This document shows positions 40,358-49,403 of a stretch of DNA of 64,000 bases, piece after piece; position 1 is the first letter of the stretch, and the number at the start of each line of letters is the position of its first letter. The translations under genes and the position numbers were made by a program. The notes beneath the pieces were generated by a model that had not been told where the DNA came from, made no database searches, and saw nothing but the letters and a program-made list of their open reading frames with translations. Source of the DNA: Nocardioides iriomotensis (GTDB lineage: Bacteria > Actinomycetota > Actinomycetes > Propionibacteriales > Nocardioidaceae); assembly GCF_004168035.1 (NCBI RefSeq), contig NZ_SDPU01000035.1:62001-126000 (forward strand), written 5' to 3'.

Positions 40358-41206
40358 ATGGCGACCCTCGTGTCCGAACGCGTCGGCCAGTTCTTCCTGG
40401 GCCACGACCGGCTGGAGTACACCGAGTACGGCTCCGGCGACCGCTGGGTGGTGCTCCTGCACGGCCAGCTGATGCCGCGCCGGATGCACCAGCCGCTGGC
40501 CCGCGCGATCGCGGCGGAGGGCTTCCACGTCGTGACGCTCGACCTGCTGGGGCACGGCCGGTCCGACCGGCCGGAGGACCCGCGGGAGTACTCCATGACG
40601 GCGTTCGGCACCCAGGTCGTCGCGCTGCTCGACCACCTCGGCGCCGACGAGGCGGTGATCGGCGGTACGTCGCTCGGCGCCAACGTGTCGCTCGAGGTCG
40701 CGGACGCCGCGCCCGAGCGGGTGCGCGGGCTGCTGCTGGAGATGCCGGTGCTCGACAACGCCCTCGAGGCCGGGCTGATCGCGTTCGGGCCGCTGATGTT
40801 CCTGGCCCGGTTCGTGCCGGTGAGCGTGTCGGCGGTGCGGGCGCTGAGCGGCGCCGTCCCGCGCGGCCTGGTGCCGTTCTGGGCCGGCATCGTGCTCGAC
40901 ACGCTCAACCAGCAGCCGGCCGCGATGGCGGCGACCATGCACGGGCTGTTCTTCGGCCGGATCGCCCCGCCCGCGAGCCGGCGCCGGCGGATCACCGCGC
41001 CGGCGCTGGTCGTCGGGCACCGGCGCGACCCGATCCACCCCGCCGCCGACGCGTCGATGCTCGCCGAGGAGCTGCCGGACGCCCGGTTCGTGGCGGCGCG
41101 GGGGCTCCTCGAGTGGCGGGCGCGGCCCGAGCGCCTCGACCGCGAGGCCGTCGACTTCGTCGCGGAGTGCTGGGAGCAGTCGCGCGGGCGCCGCGCCTCG
41201 GGGTGA
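40358..41206 (+). CDS. Alpha/beta hydrolase-fold protein, possibly without catalytic His
   Basis: Protein of 282 residues. The fold is clear: VVLLHGQLMPRRMH, DLLGHGRSDRPEDP and the nucleophile elbow GGTSLG with Ser105. In the place where the catalytic histidine is expected near the C-terminus the sequence reads ARGLLEWRARPERLD, without His; the nearest is His in RDPIHP. Either the triad is unusual or the protein is not a hydrolase. TAACAT seven bases before the ATG suggests a leaderless mRNA. Confidence 0.75.
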   Translation: MATLVSERVGQFFLGHDRLEYTEYGSGDRWVVLLHGQLMPRRMHQPLARAIAAEGFHVVTLDLLGHGRSDRPEDPREYSMTAFGTQVVALLDHLGADEAVIGGTSLGANVSLEVADAAPERVRGLLLEMPVLDNALEAGLIAFGPLMFLARFVPVSVSAVRALSGAVPRGLVPFWAGIVLDTLNQQPAAMAATMHGLFFGRIAPPASRRRRITAPALVVGHRRDPIHPAADASMLAEELPDARFVAARGLLEWRARPERLDREAVDFVAECWEQSRGRRASG

Positions 41207-41230
41207 CCTGCGGGGTCGACACCCGCCGCG

Positions 41231-43129
41231 CTACTGCGAGATGCGGTGCAGCCGGAGCGCCACCTGCAGCTCGAGCTGGCGCTCCGGCTCCTGCCAGTCC
41301 TCGCCGATCAGCTTGCCGACCCTGTCCAGGCGCTGCGCGACCGTGTTGACGTGGACGTGCAGCGCCTCGCGGGTGCGCGCGAGGTTGCCGCCGGCGTCGA
41401 AGTAGGCCTGCAGGGTGCCGACCAGGTCGGTGCCGCGGCGCTCGTCGTAGTCGAGCAGCGGACCGAGCGCGGTCGTCACGAAGCCGGGTACGTCGGGCTG
41501 GTCGCCGAGCACGAGGCCGACGAAGCCGAGCTCCGCGAGCGACGCGCCCTGGCCCGCGCGGCCGAGCGAGACGAGCGCGGTGACGCACCGGACCGCCTCG
41601 TCGTGCGCGCCGGACAGCTCCGGCACGGACGCGACGGGACCGGCGCCGCCGACGGTGACCGGGTGGGCCAGCGTGGCGCCGAGCTCGGCGGCGAGCTGGC
41701 GGGCGACCGCGTCGGGGCCGGCGCCGTCCTCGGCCGGGGGCAGGACCAGCGCGAGCCGGCCCTCGAATGCCCCGCCGAGGCCGTCGCGCAGCGACGCGAT
41801 GTGGTCGACCGCGCTGGCGCCGCGCCGGCGGTCGGCGCCGTCGAGCGTGACGACGTACACCGAGAGCGGCTGGGCGAGGTCGGTGCCGAGCCGCCGGGCG
41901 CGCTCGGTCAGCGTCTCGGCGTCCTGGCCGCCGGGGCGGCCGGCGCGGAGGAGGTCGTCGACGAGCTCGCCGCGGACCCGGTTCTCGGCCTCGATGCCCG
42001 AGCGCAGGCTCAGCATCAGCAGCGCCGTCACCACCGCGGCCCGCTCGATGATCCGCTGGTCGGCGTCGTCGAGCGGCTCGTCGCGCTGCAGCACCAGGGA
42101 GCCGAACTGCTCCTGGTCGACGGTCACCGCGACCACCGACCACGACGTGCCTTCGCCGGGCACGGCCACCACGCGGCCGGACGCCAGCGAGGCGGCGACG
42201 GCCTGCTCGAGCACCTCTGGATCGGGCCGGACGGGGTCGCCGACGCTCTCCAGCAGTCGGTTCTCCTCGTCGAGCGCGAGCAGCTCGCCGCCGAGCACGT
42301 CGACGAGGGCGGCGCCGATCTGCCGGACGCCGCCGCCGTGCAGGACTGCCCGCGCCATCCGGTCGTGCGCGTCGGCGGCGCGCTCGACGCTCCGGGTGCG
42401 CTCCTGCAGCAGGAGGTGCACCGAGCGCAGCTCGTCGAGGGCGACCCGGGTCTCGTCGAGCAGCCGGGCCTTGTCGATCGCCGCCGCGGCATGGGCGGCG
42501 AGCGACTGGAGCAGCGCCACCTCGGACCTCGAGAAAGGTCGCTGGTTGCGGTTGGCGGCGTACAGCACGCCGATGACGGTGCTGCCGAGCTGGAGCGGGA
42601 CGCCGAGGATCGCGACCAGGCCCTCCTCGGCGACGGCGCTGTCGATCGGGCTGGTGTGGTTGAAGCGCGGGTCGTCGAAGTAGGACGCGGTGTTGTAGGG
42701 CATCGCGCTCTCGGCGACGAGCCCGCCGAGGCCCTCGCCCATGCCGAGGCGGACCTGCTTGAACCGGGCCGACGTGCAGCCGACCGTGACGCGCATGTAG
42801 GTGTCGCCGCGGTCGGCGTCGTTCATCGAGAGGTAGGCGACGTCGGTGCGCAGCAGCTGCCGCGCGCGGTGCACGATCGCCTCGAGCACCGAGTCGAGGT
42901 CGGACAGCCGGGCGAGGTCGTAGGCGGTGTCGTAGAGCGCGGACAGCTCGTCCTCGCGGCGGCGCTGGGTCAGCAGGCTCTCGCGCACCTGCAGCGCGAG
43001 CCGCTTGCCCTCCTCGAGCTGGTCGATGACCTCGGCGGACTCGCCGGCCGAGCGGGCGTCGAGGACGGGCGCTTCGTACTCGACCGCGGGCGCGTCGCGC
43101 GCGAGCAGCTCGAGGTAGGCGGTCCACAT
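41231..43129 (-). CDS. GAF-domain PucR/CdaR-type regulator
   Basis: Regulator of 632 residues. A coiled segment (VIDQLEEGKRLALQVRESLL) leads into a GAF domain (YDLARLSDLDSVLEAIVHRARQLL ... GVPLQLGSTVIGVLYAANR). A middle region and the C-terminal PucR HTH (TLQAYFDAGGNLARTREALHVHVNTVAQRLDRV) follow. Proteins of this type activate catabolic genes. The SDR gene immediately upstream on the same strand is the obvious target. GACAAT lies seven bases before the ATG. Confidence 0.85.
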   Translation of the reverse strand: MWTAYLELLARDAPAVEYEAPVLDARSAGESAEVIDQLEEGKRLALQVRESLLTQRRREDELSALYDTAYDLARLSDLDSVLEAIVHRARQLLRTDVAYLSMNDADRGDTYMRVTVGCTSARFKQVRLGMGEGLGGLVAESAMPYNTASYFDDPRFNHTSPIDSAVAEEGLVAILGVPLQLGSTVIGVLYAANRNQRPFSRSEVALLQSLAAHAAAAIDKARLLDETRVALDELRSVHLLLQERTRSVERAADAHDRMARAVLHGGGVRQIGAALVDVLGGELLALDEENRLLESVGDPVRPDPEVLEQAVAASLASGRVVAVPGEGTSWSVVAVTVDQEQFGSLVLQRDEPLDDADQRIIERAAVVTALLMLSLRSGIEAENRVRGELVDDLLRAGRPGGQDAETLTERARRLGTDLAQPLSVYVVTLDGADRRRGASAVDHIASLRDGLGGAFEGRLALVLPPAEDGAGPDAVARQLAAELGATLAHPVTVGGAGPVASVPELSGAHDEAVRCVTALVSLGRAGQGASLAELGFVGLVLGDQPDVPGFVTTALGPLLDYDERRGTDLVGTLQAYFDAGGNLARTREALHVHVNTVAQRLDRVGKLIGEDWQEPERQLELQVALRLHRISQ

Positions 43130-43161
43130 GGCGCCGATTGTCTCCCGGCGCGTCCGGACCG

Positions 43162-43950
43162 TCAGTGCGCGGTCCACCCGCCGTCCATGACCATGGAGGC
43201 GCCGGTCATCGCGGAGGCGGCGGGGGAGCAGAGGTACGCCGCCATCTCGGCGACCTCCTCGGGCTCGAGCAGGCGCTTCAGCGCGGCCCGCTCGAGGATG
43301 ACGTCGGCGAGCACCTCGTCCTCGGGGATGCCGCGGACCTTGGCCTGGTCGGCGATCTGGCCCTCGACGAGCGGGGTGCGGACATAGCCGGGGTTGATGC
43401 AGTTGGCGGTCACGCCGTGCTCGGCGCCCTCCAGCGCGGTGACCTTGGTCAGGCCCTGGAGGCCGTGCTTGGCGGAGACGTAGGCGGCCTTGTACGGCGA
43501 CGCGACGAGGCCGTGCACCGAGGAGATGTTGACGACCCGGCCCCAGCCTGCGGCGTACATGTGCGGCAGGGCGTGCGAGGTGATCCAGAACGGCGCCTCC
43601 AGCATCACGCGCAGGATCGCGCCGAAGGTCTCGCGCGGGAACTCCTCGAGCGGGGCGACCTGCTGGAACCCGGCGTTGTTGACGACGACGTCGAGGTCCT
43701 TCGGGAGCGTGTCGAGGAAGTCCGGCGACGACAGGTCGGCGACGACCGGCTCGCCGCCGGCGTCCTCGGCGGTGCTCTTCGCGCCGTCGGCGTCGAGGTC
43801 GACGGCGAGCACGTGGGCGCCGGCGGCGGCGAGGCGCAGGGCGACGGCGCGGCCGATGCCGCTGGCGGCGCCGGTGACGAGGGCGCGCTTGCCGGAGAGG
43901 TCGAGGGCGAGGTCGCGGGGTGGTGCGGGGACGGGTGCGGCGGGGGCCAT
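43162..43950 (-). CDS. 3-Hydroxybutyrate dehydrogenase-like SDR
   Basis: Short-chain dehydrogenase of 262 residues. NAD-binding TGAASGIG, structural NNAG, and catalytic Ser144, Tyr157 and Lys161 (YVSAK) are in place. [37 protein letters not shown] is typical of D-3-hydroxybutyrate dehydrogenases, which oxidise ketone-body or PHB-derived hydroxybutyrate to acetoacetate. TAGTTT stands six bases before the ATG. A PucR-type regulator gene follows 32 bases downstream. Confidence 0.83.
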   Translation of the reverse strand: MAPAAPVPAPPRDLALDLSGKRALVTGAASGIGRAVALRLAAAGAHVLAVDLDADGAKSTAEDAGGEPVVADLSSPDFLDTLPKDLDVVVNNAGFQQVAPLEEFPRETFGAILRVMLEAPFWITSHALPHMYAAGWGRVVNISSVHGLVASPYKAAYVSAKHGLQGLTKVTALEGAEHGVTANCINPGYVRTPLVEGQIADQAKVRGIPEDEVLADVILERAALKRLLEPEEVAEMAAYLCSPAASAMTGASMVMDGGWTAH

Positions 43951-44040
43951 GCGGCGAAACTACCGACGCTCCCGGCCGCTCCCCACGGCCCGATCCACCA
44001 CACTCCCGGCCGATCCGGTGGGGATCCGCCACACCTTCGG

Positions 44041-44133
44041 GTGGTCGGGCCTGTCGAGACCACGACCACGAGGCCCGGGTGGTCGAGCCTGTCGAGACCA
44101 CGACGCCCGGGTGGTCGAGCCTGTCGAGACCAC
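44041..44133 (+). repeat. Three copies of a 23-base dyad repeat
   Basis: GTGGTCGRGCCTGTCGAGACCAC occurs at 44041-44063, 44079-44101 and 44111-44133, with arms GTGGTC/GACCAC around a conserved core. The copies fill most of the gap between the SDR gene and recO. Read on the other strand they match two copies near 60.2 kb. Repeats of this form are common between genes in Nocardioides and related genomes, to my recollection. Confidence 0.9.
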
Positions 44134-44159
44134 GACCACGCGTGCGGGAGAATGCTCCC

Positions 44160-44891
44160 GTGGGGCTCTACCGGGACGAGGCAGTCGTGCTGCGCACCCA
44201 GAAGCTGGGTGAGGCGGACCGCATCGTCACGCTCCTGTCCCGCGAGCACGGGCGGATCCGGGCGGTCGCCAAGGGCGTGCGCCGGACGACGTCGCGGTTC
44301 GGCTCCCGGCTGGAGCCGTTCACCCACGTCGACCTGCAGCTGGCCGAGGGTCGCTCGCTGGACGTGATCACCCAGGCCGAGACGCTGCATCCCTTCGGCG
44401 CTCGGGTCGGCGCCGACTACGAGCGCTACACCGCCGGCACCGTGATGCTGGAGACCGCCGAGCGGCTCGTCGTGGAGGACAAGGAGCCGGCGCTGCAGCA
44501 GTTCCTGCTGCTGGTCGGCGCGCTGCGCGCGATGTGCGAGCAGGACCGGCCGGCCGGGCAGGTGCTCGACTCGTTCCTGCTGCGGTCGCTGGCGGTGGCC
44601 GGCTGGGCGCCGTCCTTCGACGGCTGCGCGCGCTGCGGCCTCGAAGGACCGCACCGCGCGTTCAACCCCGCCCAGGGCGGCATGCTCTGCGCGACCTGCC
44701 GGGTGCCCGGCTCGGCGAGCCCGGCGTTCGAGACGGTGGCCCTGCTCGGCGCGCTCCTCGCCGGTGACTGGGACGTCGTCGAGGCGAGCGACGTCCGGCA
44801 CCGGCGCGAGGCGACCGGCCTCGTGGCGGCGTACCTCTCGTGGCACCTGGAGCGCGGGCTGAAGTCGATCGCCCTCGTCGAGCGCGTCTGA
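44160..44891 (+). CDS. recO: DNA repair protein RecO
   Basis: RecFOR-pathway protein of 243 residues that helps load RecA. The OB-fold N-terminus is [26 protein letters not shown], and the C-terminal zinc finger is CARCG ... CATCR. I chose the GTG at 44160 because GAGAAT lies six bases upstream; the frame stays open through the repeats, but the encoded peptide is not RecO-like. It precedes uppS as in other actinobacteria, with two accessory genes between. Confidence 0.93.
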   Translation: MGLYRDEAVVLRTQKLGEADRIVTLLSREHGRIRAVAKGVRRTTSRFGSRLEPFTHVDLQLAEGRSLDVITQAETLHPFGARVGADYERYTAGTVMLETAERLVVEDKEPALQQFLLLVGALRAMCEQDRPAGQVLDSFLLRSLAVAGWAPSFDGCARCGLEGPHRAFNPAQGGMLCATCRVPGSASPAFETVALLGALLAGDWDVVEASDVRHRREATGLVAAYLSWHLERGLKSIALVERV

Positions 44892-44906
44892 CCGCGGCTC
44901 ACGGGG

Positions 44907-45203
44907 TCAGAGGTACGACTCGTCGACGACGCGGAGCGCGTCGAGGTCGTAGCCGTGGATCGCGGCCAGGTCGGTGAACGTCCTCTCGGCGTCGCGGTGC
45001 TCGGCTCGGGCGGCTGCCAGCCGCGCGGCGGCCTCGACCCGCCGTCGCCGCGTGCCCGGCAGCCAGGTCAGGCGCTCGTGCGCGAGGAAGACGTCGACCT
45101 TCGCGGCGGCGAGCAGCTCACGAGCGCGGTGCAGCGCGTGGAGGGCGACGAGTCCACTGGGCAGCGGGGAGGTCGGGGGCGTGGAGGTGGCCGGGTGGGG
45201 CAT
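44907..45203 (-). CDS. Small helical hypothetical protein
   Basis: Protein of 98 residues with no family I recognise. After a Pro/Ser/Thr-rich start it is predicted to be two amphipathic helices rich in Ala, Arg and Glu (LVALHALHRARELLAAAKVD; RRRVEAAARLAAARAEHRDAE). No signal or membrane segment. GGAG lies ten bases before the ATG. It follows the MarR gene on the same strand. Confidence 0.5.
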   Translation of the reverse strand: MPHPATSTPPTSPLPSGLVALHALHRARELLAAAKVDVFLAHERLTWLPGTRRRRVEAAARLAAARAEHRDAERTFTDLAAIHGYDLDALRVVDESYL

Positions 45204-45316
45204 GCGTCGTTCGCTCCGGTCCGAGTCGGGGGCAGTGGTCGCTGTTCGGGCGCGCACCACACGGCGACGGCGGGTGCGACCGGTACAGAGACGTGCACGA
45301 ACCGCGATCATGACGC

Positions 45317-45348
45317 GCCCGCGGCGAGTCCGATCACGGGGCGCGGGC
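45317..45348 (-). terminator. Possible terminator after the MarR gene
   Basis: GCCCGCG and CGCGGGC can form a 7-base-pair stem with an 18-base loop overlapping the MarR stop codon. There is no T tract. Confidence 0.3.
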
Positions 45349-45800
45349 TAGGACCGGGCGTCCGCCAGCATCAGCGCCTCGACGGACTCGTTGAACGTCG
45401 TGAGCAGACGGGCGAAGTCCTCGCGGTCTGCGGCGTCCCAGTGCGCGAGGACCTGCTGCAGCCGGTCGCGGCGGTGCCGGCGGGTCCGGTCCAGCGCGTC
45501 GCTGCCCTCCGCGGTGAGGTCGAGGATCGACGCGCGGCGGTCGGTCGGGTCGGTCGTGCGCTGCGCGAGGCCGAGGGACTCCAGCGCCTGCACCTGGCGG
45601 GTGATCGTGGACGGGTCGAGGCCGAACGCGGAGGCCAGCGCGCCGAGCCGCTGCGGACCCTCGTCGGCGAGCTGGCACAGGATGCCGTACGACGAGCGCT
45701 CGAGGTGCACGTCGCCGGTGGCGGTGACCATGTGGATACGCTGCACGCGGCGCAGCAGCACGGTGAGCTGCTGCTCGATGCGCATGTCGGCACTGTTCAT
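45348..45800 (-). CDS. MarR-family regulator
   Basis: Regulator of 150 residues with a MarR winged helix: SYGILCQLADEGPQRLGALASAFGLDPSTITRQVQALESLGLAQRTTDPTDRRASILDLT. Ligand unknown. The ATG at 45800 has GAGAGG seven bases upstream. It is divergent from uppS, but a separate target is more likely than that essential gene. Confidence 0.86.
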   Translation of the reverse strand: MNSADMRIEQQLTVLLRRVQRIHMVTATGDVHLERSSYGILCQLADEGPQRLGALASAFGLDPSTITRQVQALESLGLAQRTTDPTDRRASILDLTAEGSDALDRTRRHRRDRLQQVLAHWDAADREDFARLLTTFNESVEALMLADARS

Positions 45801-45859
45801 GGCGCGACCTCTCGACCAGGGGTGGTGCGCCCAGGATAGAGAGCAGCACGGGAGGTGGC

Positions 45860-46660
45860 GTGGTCCGCTCACGAGCACGTCGCCCGGTTGCTCCGCCGCG
45901 CGCCGTACGTCCTCCGCACCCGCACCCCTCCGGCGCCACCCCTCCTGACGTCCCGACCGACCTGGTGCCGCGGCACGTCGCGATCGTGATGGACGGCAAC
46001 GGGCGCTGGGCCAAGCAGCGCGGGCTGCCCCGGACCGCCGGCCACGAGCAGGGCGAGCACTCGCTGTTCGACGTCGTCGAGGGGGCCATCGAGATCGGCG
46101 TCAAAGCCGTGTCGGCGTACGCCTTCTCCACCGAGAACTGGACCCGCAGCCCCGACGAGGTGCGCTTCCTCATGGGCTTCAACCGCGACGTGATCCGGCG
46201 CCGGCGCGACGAGATGCACGAGCTCGGCGTCCGGGTGCGTTGGGCCGGCCGCGCGCCGCGGCTGTGGCGGTCGGTCATCAAGGAGCTCCAGGTCGCGGAG
46301 GAGATGACCAGGGACAACGACGTGCTGACGTTGACCATGTGCGTCAACTACGGCGGTCGCGCCGAGCTGGCCGACGCCGCGCGCTCGATCGCCCGGGCGG
46401 TCGCCACAGGTGAGCTCGACCCCGACAAGGTCGACGAGAAGACGTTCGCCAGGCACCTCTACGTACCCGAGCTCGCCGACGCCGACCTGGTCTGGCGTAC
46501 GTCGGGGGAGCAGCGGCTGTCGAACTTCATGCTCTGGCAGGCGGCCTACTCCGAGCTCGTCTTCACCGACGTGCTGTGGCCCGACGTCGACCGCCGGGAC
46601 CTCTGGCGGGCGATCGAGCTCTACGCCGGCCGAAACCGTCGGTACGGCGGTGCAGAGTAG
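45860..46660 (+). CDS. uppS: Isoprenyl diphosphate synthase (UppS-type, cis)
   Basis: Cis-prenyltransferase of 266 residues that makes the polyprenyl carrier for cell-wall synthesis. The catalytic Asp45 is in VMDGNGRWAKQRG; SAYAFSTENWTRSPDEV and RTSGEQRLSNFMLWQ are signatures. About 35 non-conserved N-terminal residues are included by the GTG at 45860, so the true start may lie nearer VPRHVAIVMDG. Chain length (C50 or C55) cannot be read from sequence alone. Confidence 0.92.
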   Translation: MVRSRARRPVAPPRAVRPPHPHPSGATPPDVPTDLVPRHVAIVMDGNGRWAKQRGLPRTAGHEQGEHSLFDVVEGAIEIGVKAVSAYAFSTENWTRSPDEVRFLMGFNRDVIRRRRDEMHELGVRVRWAGRAPRLWRSVIKELQVAEEMTRDNDVLTLTMCVNYGGRAELADAARSIARAVATGELDPDKVDEKTFARHLYVPELADADLVWRTSGEQRLSNFMLWQAAYSELVFTDVLWPDVDRRDLWRAIELYAGRNRRYGGAE

Positions 46661-46665
46661 GCGCC

Positions 46666-47241
46666 ATGACGGACATCGTGCTCTTCCACCACGCCCAGGG
46701 ACTCACCGACGGGGTCCGCGCGCTCGCGCAGACCCTCACCGAGGCCGGACACACCGTGCACACGCCCGACTCCTACGACGGCCACACCTTCCCCGACCTC
46801 GAGGGCGGGCTCGGCTACGCCCGGGAGGTCGGTTTCGGTGCGGTCGCCGAGCGCGGCCAGGCCGCCGCGGCGGAGCTGCCGGCCGAGGTCGTCTACGTCG
46901 GCATCTCGCTCGGCGTGATGGCCGCCCAGCCGCTGGCGCAGCAGCGGCCCGGCTGCAAGGGTGCCGTGCTCATCGAGTCCTGCGTGCCGCCCGAGGAGTT
47001 CGGCGGGCCCTGGCCCGACGGGGTGCCGGTGCAGGTGCACGGCATGGACGGCGACCCGATCTTCGCCCACGAGGGCGACCTCGACGCCGCCAAGGCGCTG
47101 GTCGGCAGCGTCCCCGACGGTGAGCTCTACCTCTACTCCGGCGACCAGCACCTCTTCGAGGACAGCTCGCTGCCGTCCTACGACGCCGACGCGACGCGGC
47201 TGCTGACGGAGCGGGTGCTGGCCTTCCTCGCGCGGGTCTGA
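46666..47241 (+). CDS. Dienelactone hydrolase family protein
   Basis: Protein of 191 residues with a compact alpha/beta hydrolase fold. The nucleophile elbow is GISLG with Ser81 in place of the Cys of classical dienelactone hydrolase; GMDGDPIFAHEGDLD carries the acid and GDQHLFED the histidine. Substrate unknown. It starts six bases after uppS and is probably co-transcribed. Confidence 0.85.
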   Translation: MTDIVLFHHAQGLTDGVRALAQTLTEAGHTVHTPDSYDGHTFPDLEGGLGYAREVGFGAVAERGQAAAAELPAEVVYVGISLGVMAAQPLAQQRPGCKGAVLIESCVPPEEFGGPWPDGVPVQVHGMDGDPIFAHEGDLDAAKALVGSVPDGELYLYSGDQHLFEDSSLPSYDADATRLLTERVLAFLARV

Positions 47242-47249
47242 CGACACCT

Positions 47250-47668
47250 CGTCCGCCAACGCATCTCGTCGAGGGTCCAGCCCGCGACTCTCCGCCGCGC
47301 GGCTGGACCACCACGTCGGCCAGGTCGGCGTACGGCGCCAGCACGAACCAGTCGTCGCCGACCTGCGCCGCCTCGTGCGTCCGACCCTCGACGTCCCGCG
47401 AGGTGACGGCGTCGGCGTCCCGCACCGCCAGTCCGACGGCGGCGTGCCGGGGGGACGTCGGCCGCGACGTACCAGTCGCGCACGCCGGCGCGGACGCAGA
47501 GCTTCTGCCCGCAGGGCGCGGCCCAGATCGTCCGCGTGTGCAGCGGTCCCGAGGCGTCGTCGTAGCTCCGCCGCGCACCGCGAGTCGGTCGGCGTCGCCG
47601 GCACCCAGCCGTCGTCGCCCGGACCAGCTCGGAGCGGCTGGAGAGCCAGTCCTACGCCGCGGCGACCC
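47250..47668 (-). pseudogene. Frameshifted remnant of an unknown gene
   Basis: Protein-like sequence is spread over three minus-strand frames: GLALQPLRAGPGDDGWVPAT (about 47660-47575), DASGPLHTRTIWAAPCGQKL and CVRAGVRDWYVAADVPP (about 47570-47450), then VGLAVRDADAVTSRDVEG and DDWFVLAPYADLADVVVQP (about 47445-47290). One shift falls on a run of six G (47449-47454). No start is visible. I do not recognise the family. It explains the 574-base gap after the dienelactone hydrolase gene. A sequencing error at the G run cannot be excluded. Confidence 0.55.
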
Positions 47669-47815
47669 GGACGGTTGAGAGCACGCGCACCGAAAGTCAA
47701 AATTCCGGCAAAACGCTCCCTCGCGCGGGCCGCGGACCTACCTTCGTGTGAAGGAGTCGTGCTGGGGAGGCGCGACCCTGACTCGCTCCACACGTGCCGT
47801 ACCAGGGGAAGCTCC

Positions 47816-47971
47816 ATGATCGTCGTCCTGCTCGTCCTCGCCCTGACCGTGGTGCTCGCCGCGGCGTGGGGCACCCGTCGTCACCACGCCGTCCAGGCCT
47901 GGGACCGGGAGCTCGACGTGGCCTTCGCGGTCGCCGACCGACGCGACATGCCCACGCGCGCGGTGCTCTGA
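47816..47971 (+). CDS. Small single-span membrane protein
   Basis: A 51-residue protein: an N-terminal hydrophobic helix (MIVVLLVLALTVVLAAAW) and a short charged cytoplasmic tail with RRHH. AGGGGAAG precedes the ATG. Function unknown. It converges on zur and is isolated between the pseudogene and the zinc operon. Confidence 0.5.
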   Translation: MIVVLLVLALTVVLAAAWGTRRHHAVQAWDRELDVAFAVADRRDMPTRAVL

Positions 47972-47991
47972 GACGTCGTTTCAGCCGGTAG

Positions 47992-48399
47992 TCAGCGGCA
48001 CGACGGGCAGGTGCCGAAGATCTCCAGCGTGTGGCTGATCTCGGCGAAGCCGTGCTCGTCGGCGACGCTGTCGGCCCAGGCCTCGACGGTCGGCCCCTCC
48101 ACCTCGACAGTGTGCCCGCAGGACCGGCAGACCAGGTGGTGGTGGTGCCGCTCGGAGCAGCGGCGGTACAGCGCCTCGCCGTCCTCGGCCCGCAGCACGT
48201 CGACCTCGCCACCGTCGGCGAGCGCCTGCAGCGTGCGGTAGACCGTCGAGAGGCCGACGTTGTCGCCGGCGCGGCGGAGCAGGTCGTGGATGTCCTGGGC
48301 GGAGCGGAAGTCGTCGAAGGACCGCAGCACCGCAGCGACCGCGCGGCGCTGGCGGGTCGGGCGGGCGCCGGCGGGCAGCTTCGGGTCAGTGCTCGTCAT
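47992..48399 (-). CDS. zur: Zinc uptake regulator Zur (Fur family)
   Basis: Fur-family repressor of 135 residues. The winged helix includes TRQRRAVAAVLRSFDDFRSAQDIHDLL and NVGLSTVYRTLQALADGGEV. Metal sites: HHHHLVCRSCGH and the C-terminal CPSC form the structural zinc site. As the last gene of znuABC, overlapping znuB by 14 bases, Zur is a better call than Fur. Two Zur-box-like sites lie on the znuA promoter, so the operon and zur itself should be repressed when zinc is plentiful. Confidence 0.9.
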   Translation of the reverse strand: MTSTDPKLPAGARPTRQRRAVAAVLRSFDDFRSAQDIHDLLRRAGDNVGLSTVYRTLQALADGGEVDVLRAEDGEALYRRCSERHHHHLVCRSCGHTVEVEGPTVEAWADSVADEHGFAEISHTLEIFGTCPSCR

Positions 48400-49396
48400 A
48401 GTGCCCCCCGTGCACGGCGTGGCGGTGTCCGTCGTGGACGTAGTCGACGTGGTCCCCGTGCTCGACCGCGGCGTGCCCGCAGGCGGGTCCGTGCTGGTGC
48501 TCGTGGTCCTCGGGTACGGCGGTGTGCCCGTGCACCGGGACGACGCCGTCGAGGCCGTCGGCCATCTCGAGGAACGGCATCCGTGCCCGGCGGCGCCGGC
48601 GCAGCAGCAGGCCGACGGGGTAGGCGGCGACGAAGCCGGCCAGCGCGATCAGCACGATCGTCGCGCCGGGCGCCACCTCGACGAACGCAGAGACCAGCAC
48701 GCCGGCGAGCGAGGCGAAGGTGCCGATCGCCATCGCCGCGAACAGCGTCGTGCGGAAGCCGCGCGTGACCTGCTGCGCGGTCGCCACCGGGATCACCATC
48801 AGCGCACTGACCAGCAGCAGGCCGACGGTGCGCATGGCGACCGTGACGGTCACGGCGGCCATCACCGCGACGAGCAGGTTGTAGACGCGGGCATCGAGGC
48901 CGGACACCTGCGCGAACTCCTCGTCCTGCGCGACCCCGAACAGCTGCGGCGACAGGCCGACCGCGACGAACAGCACGACCGCGGCGAGGGCGAGCGTCAG
49001 CCACACCTCGCCGGCGGAGATCGAGGTGATCGAGCCGAAGAGGTAGCGCTGCAGCACATTGGCGCCCTCGCCGGCGAGACCGGTGAGCATGACGCCTCCG
49101 GCGATGCCGCCGTAGAACAGGAGCGCGAGCGCGACGTCGCCGCTGGTGCTGGTGCGACCCCGGATCACCTCGAGGGCGACCGCGCCGGCGACCGAGACGA
49201 TCACCGCCGTGAGCAGGGGGGCGGTGCCGGTGAGCAGGCCGAGCGCCACGCCGGTGACGGCGATGTGGCCGATGCCGTCGCCCATGAGCGCCAGCCGGCG
49301 CTGCACGAGGTAGGTGCCGACGGCCGGGGCGGCGAGGCCGGTGAACACCGCGCCGAGCAGCGCGCGGATCACGAAGTCGTAGAGGAAGATGCTCAT
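48386..49396 (-). CDS. znuB: Zinc ABC transporter permease with His-rich tail
   Basis: ABC-3 family permease of 336 residues with about eight spans; MGDGIGHIAVTGVALGLL and RTVGLLLVSALMVIPVATAQQ are signatures. The last 50 or so residues are a hydrophilic tail with 14 histidines (EDHEHQHGPACGHAAVEHG, VHDGHRHAVHGGHYDEH), not part of the usual permease and a likely zinc-binding segment. It follows znuC by seven bases. Confidence 0.92.
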   Translation of the reverse strand: MSIFLYDFVIRALLGAVFTGLAAPAVGTYLVQRRLALMGDGIGHIAVTGVALGLLTGTAPLLTAVIVSVAGAVALEVIRGRTSTSGDVALALLFYGGIAGGVMLTGLAGEGANVLQRYLFGSITSISAGEVWLTLALAAVVLFVAVGLSPQLFGVAQDEEFAQVSGLDARVYNLLVAVMAAVTVTVAMRTVGLLLVSALMVIPVATAQQVTRGFRTTLFAAMAIGTFASLAGVLVSAFVEVAPGATIVLIALAGFVAAYPVGLLLRRRRRARMPFLEMADGLDGVVPVHGHTAVPEDHEHQHGPACGHAAVEHGDHVDYVHDGHRHAVHGGHYDEH

Positions 49397-49403
49397 CCGG
49401 ACC

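Noticed and set aside
43990-44159. Longer RecO with an N-terminal extension read through the dyad repeats
   Set aside because: The frame is open only because the repeats lack stops (VEPVETTT-like peptides). RecO homologues start close to GLYRDEAVV.
45204-45347. tRNA or small RNA gene in the gap before the MarR gene
   Set aside because: No cloverleaf or conserved T-loop was found; the only structure is a weak terminator-like hairpin.
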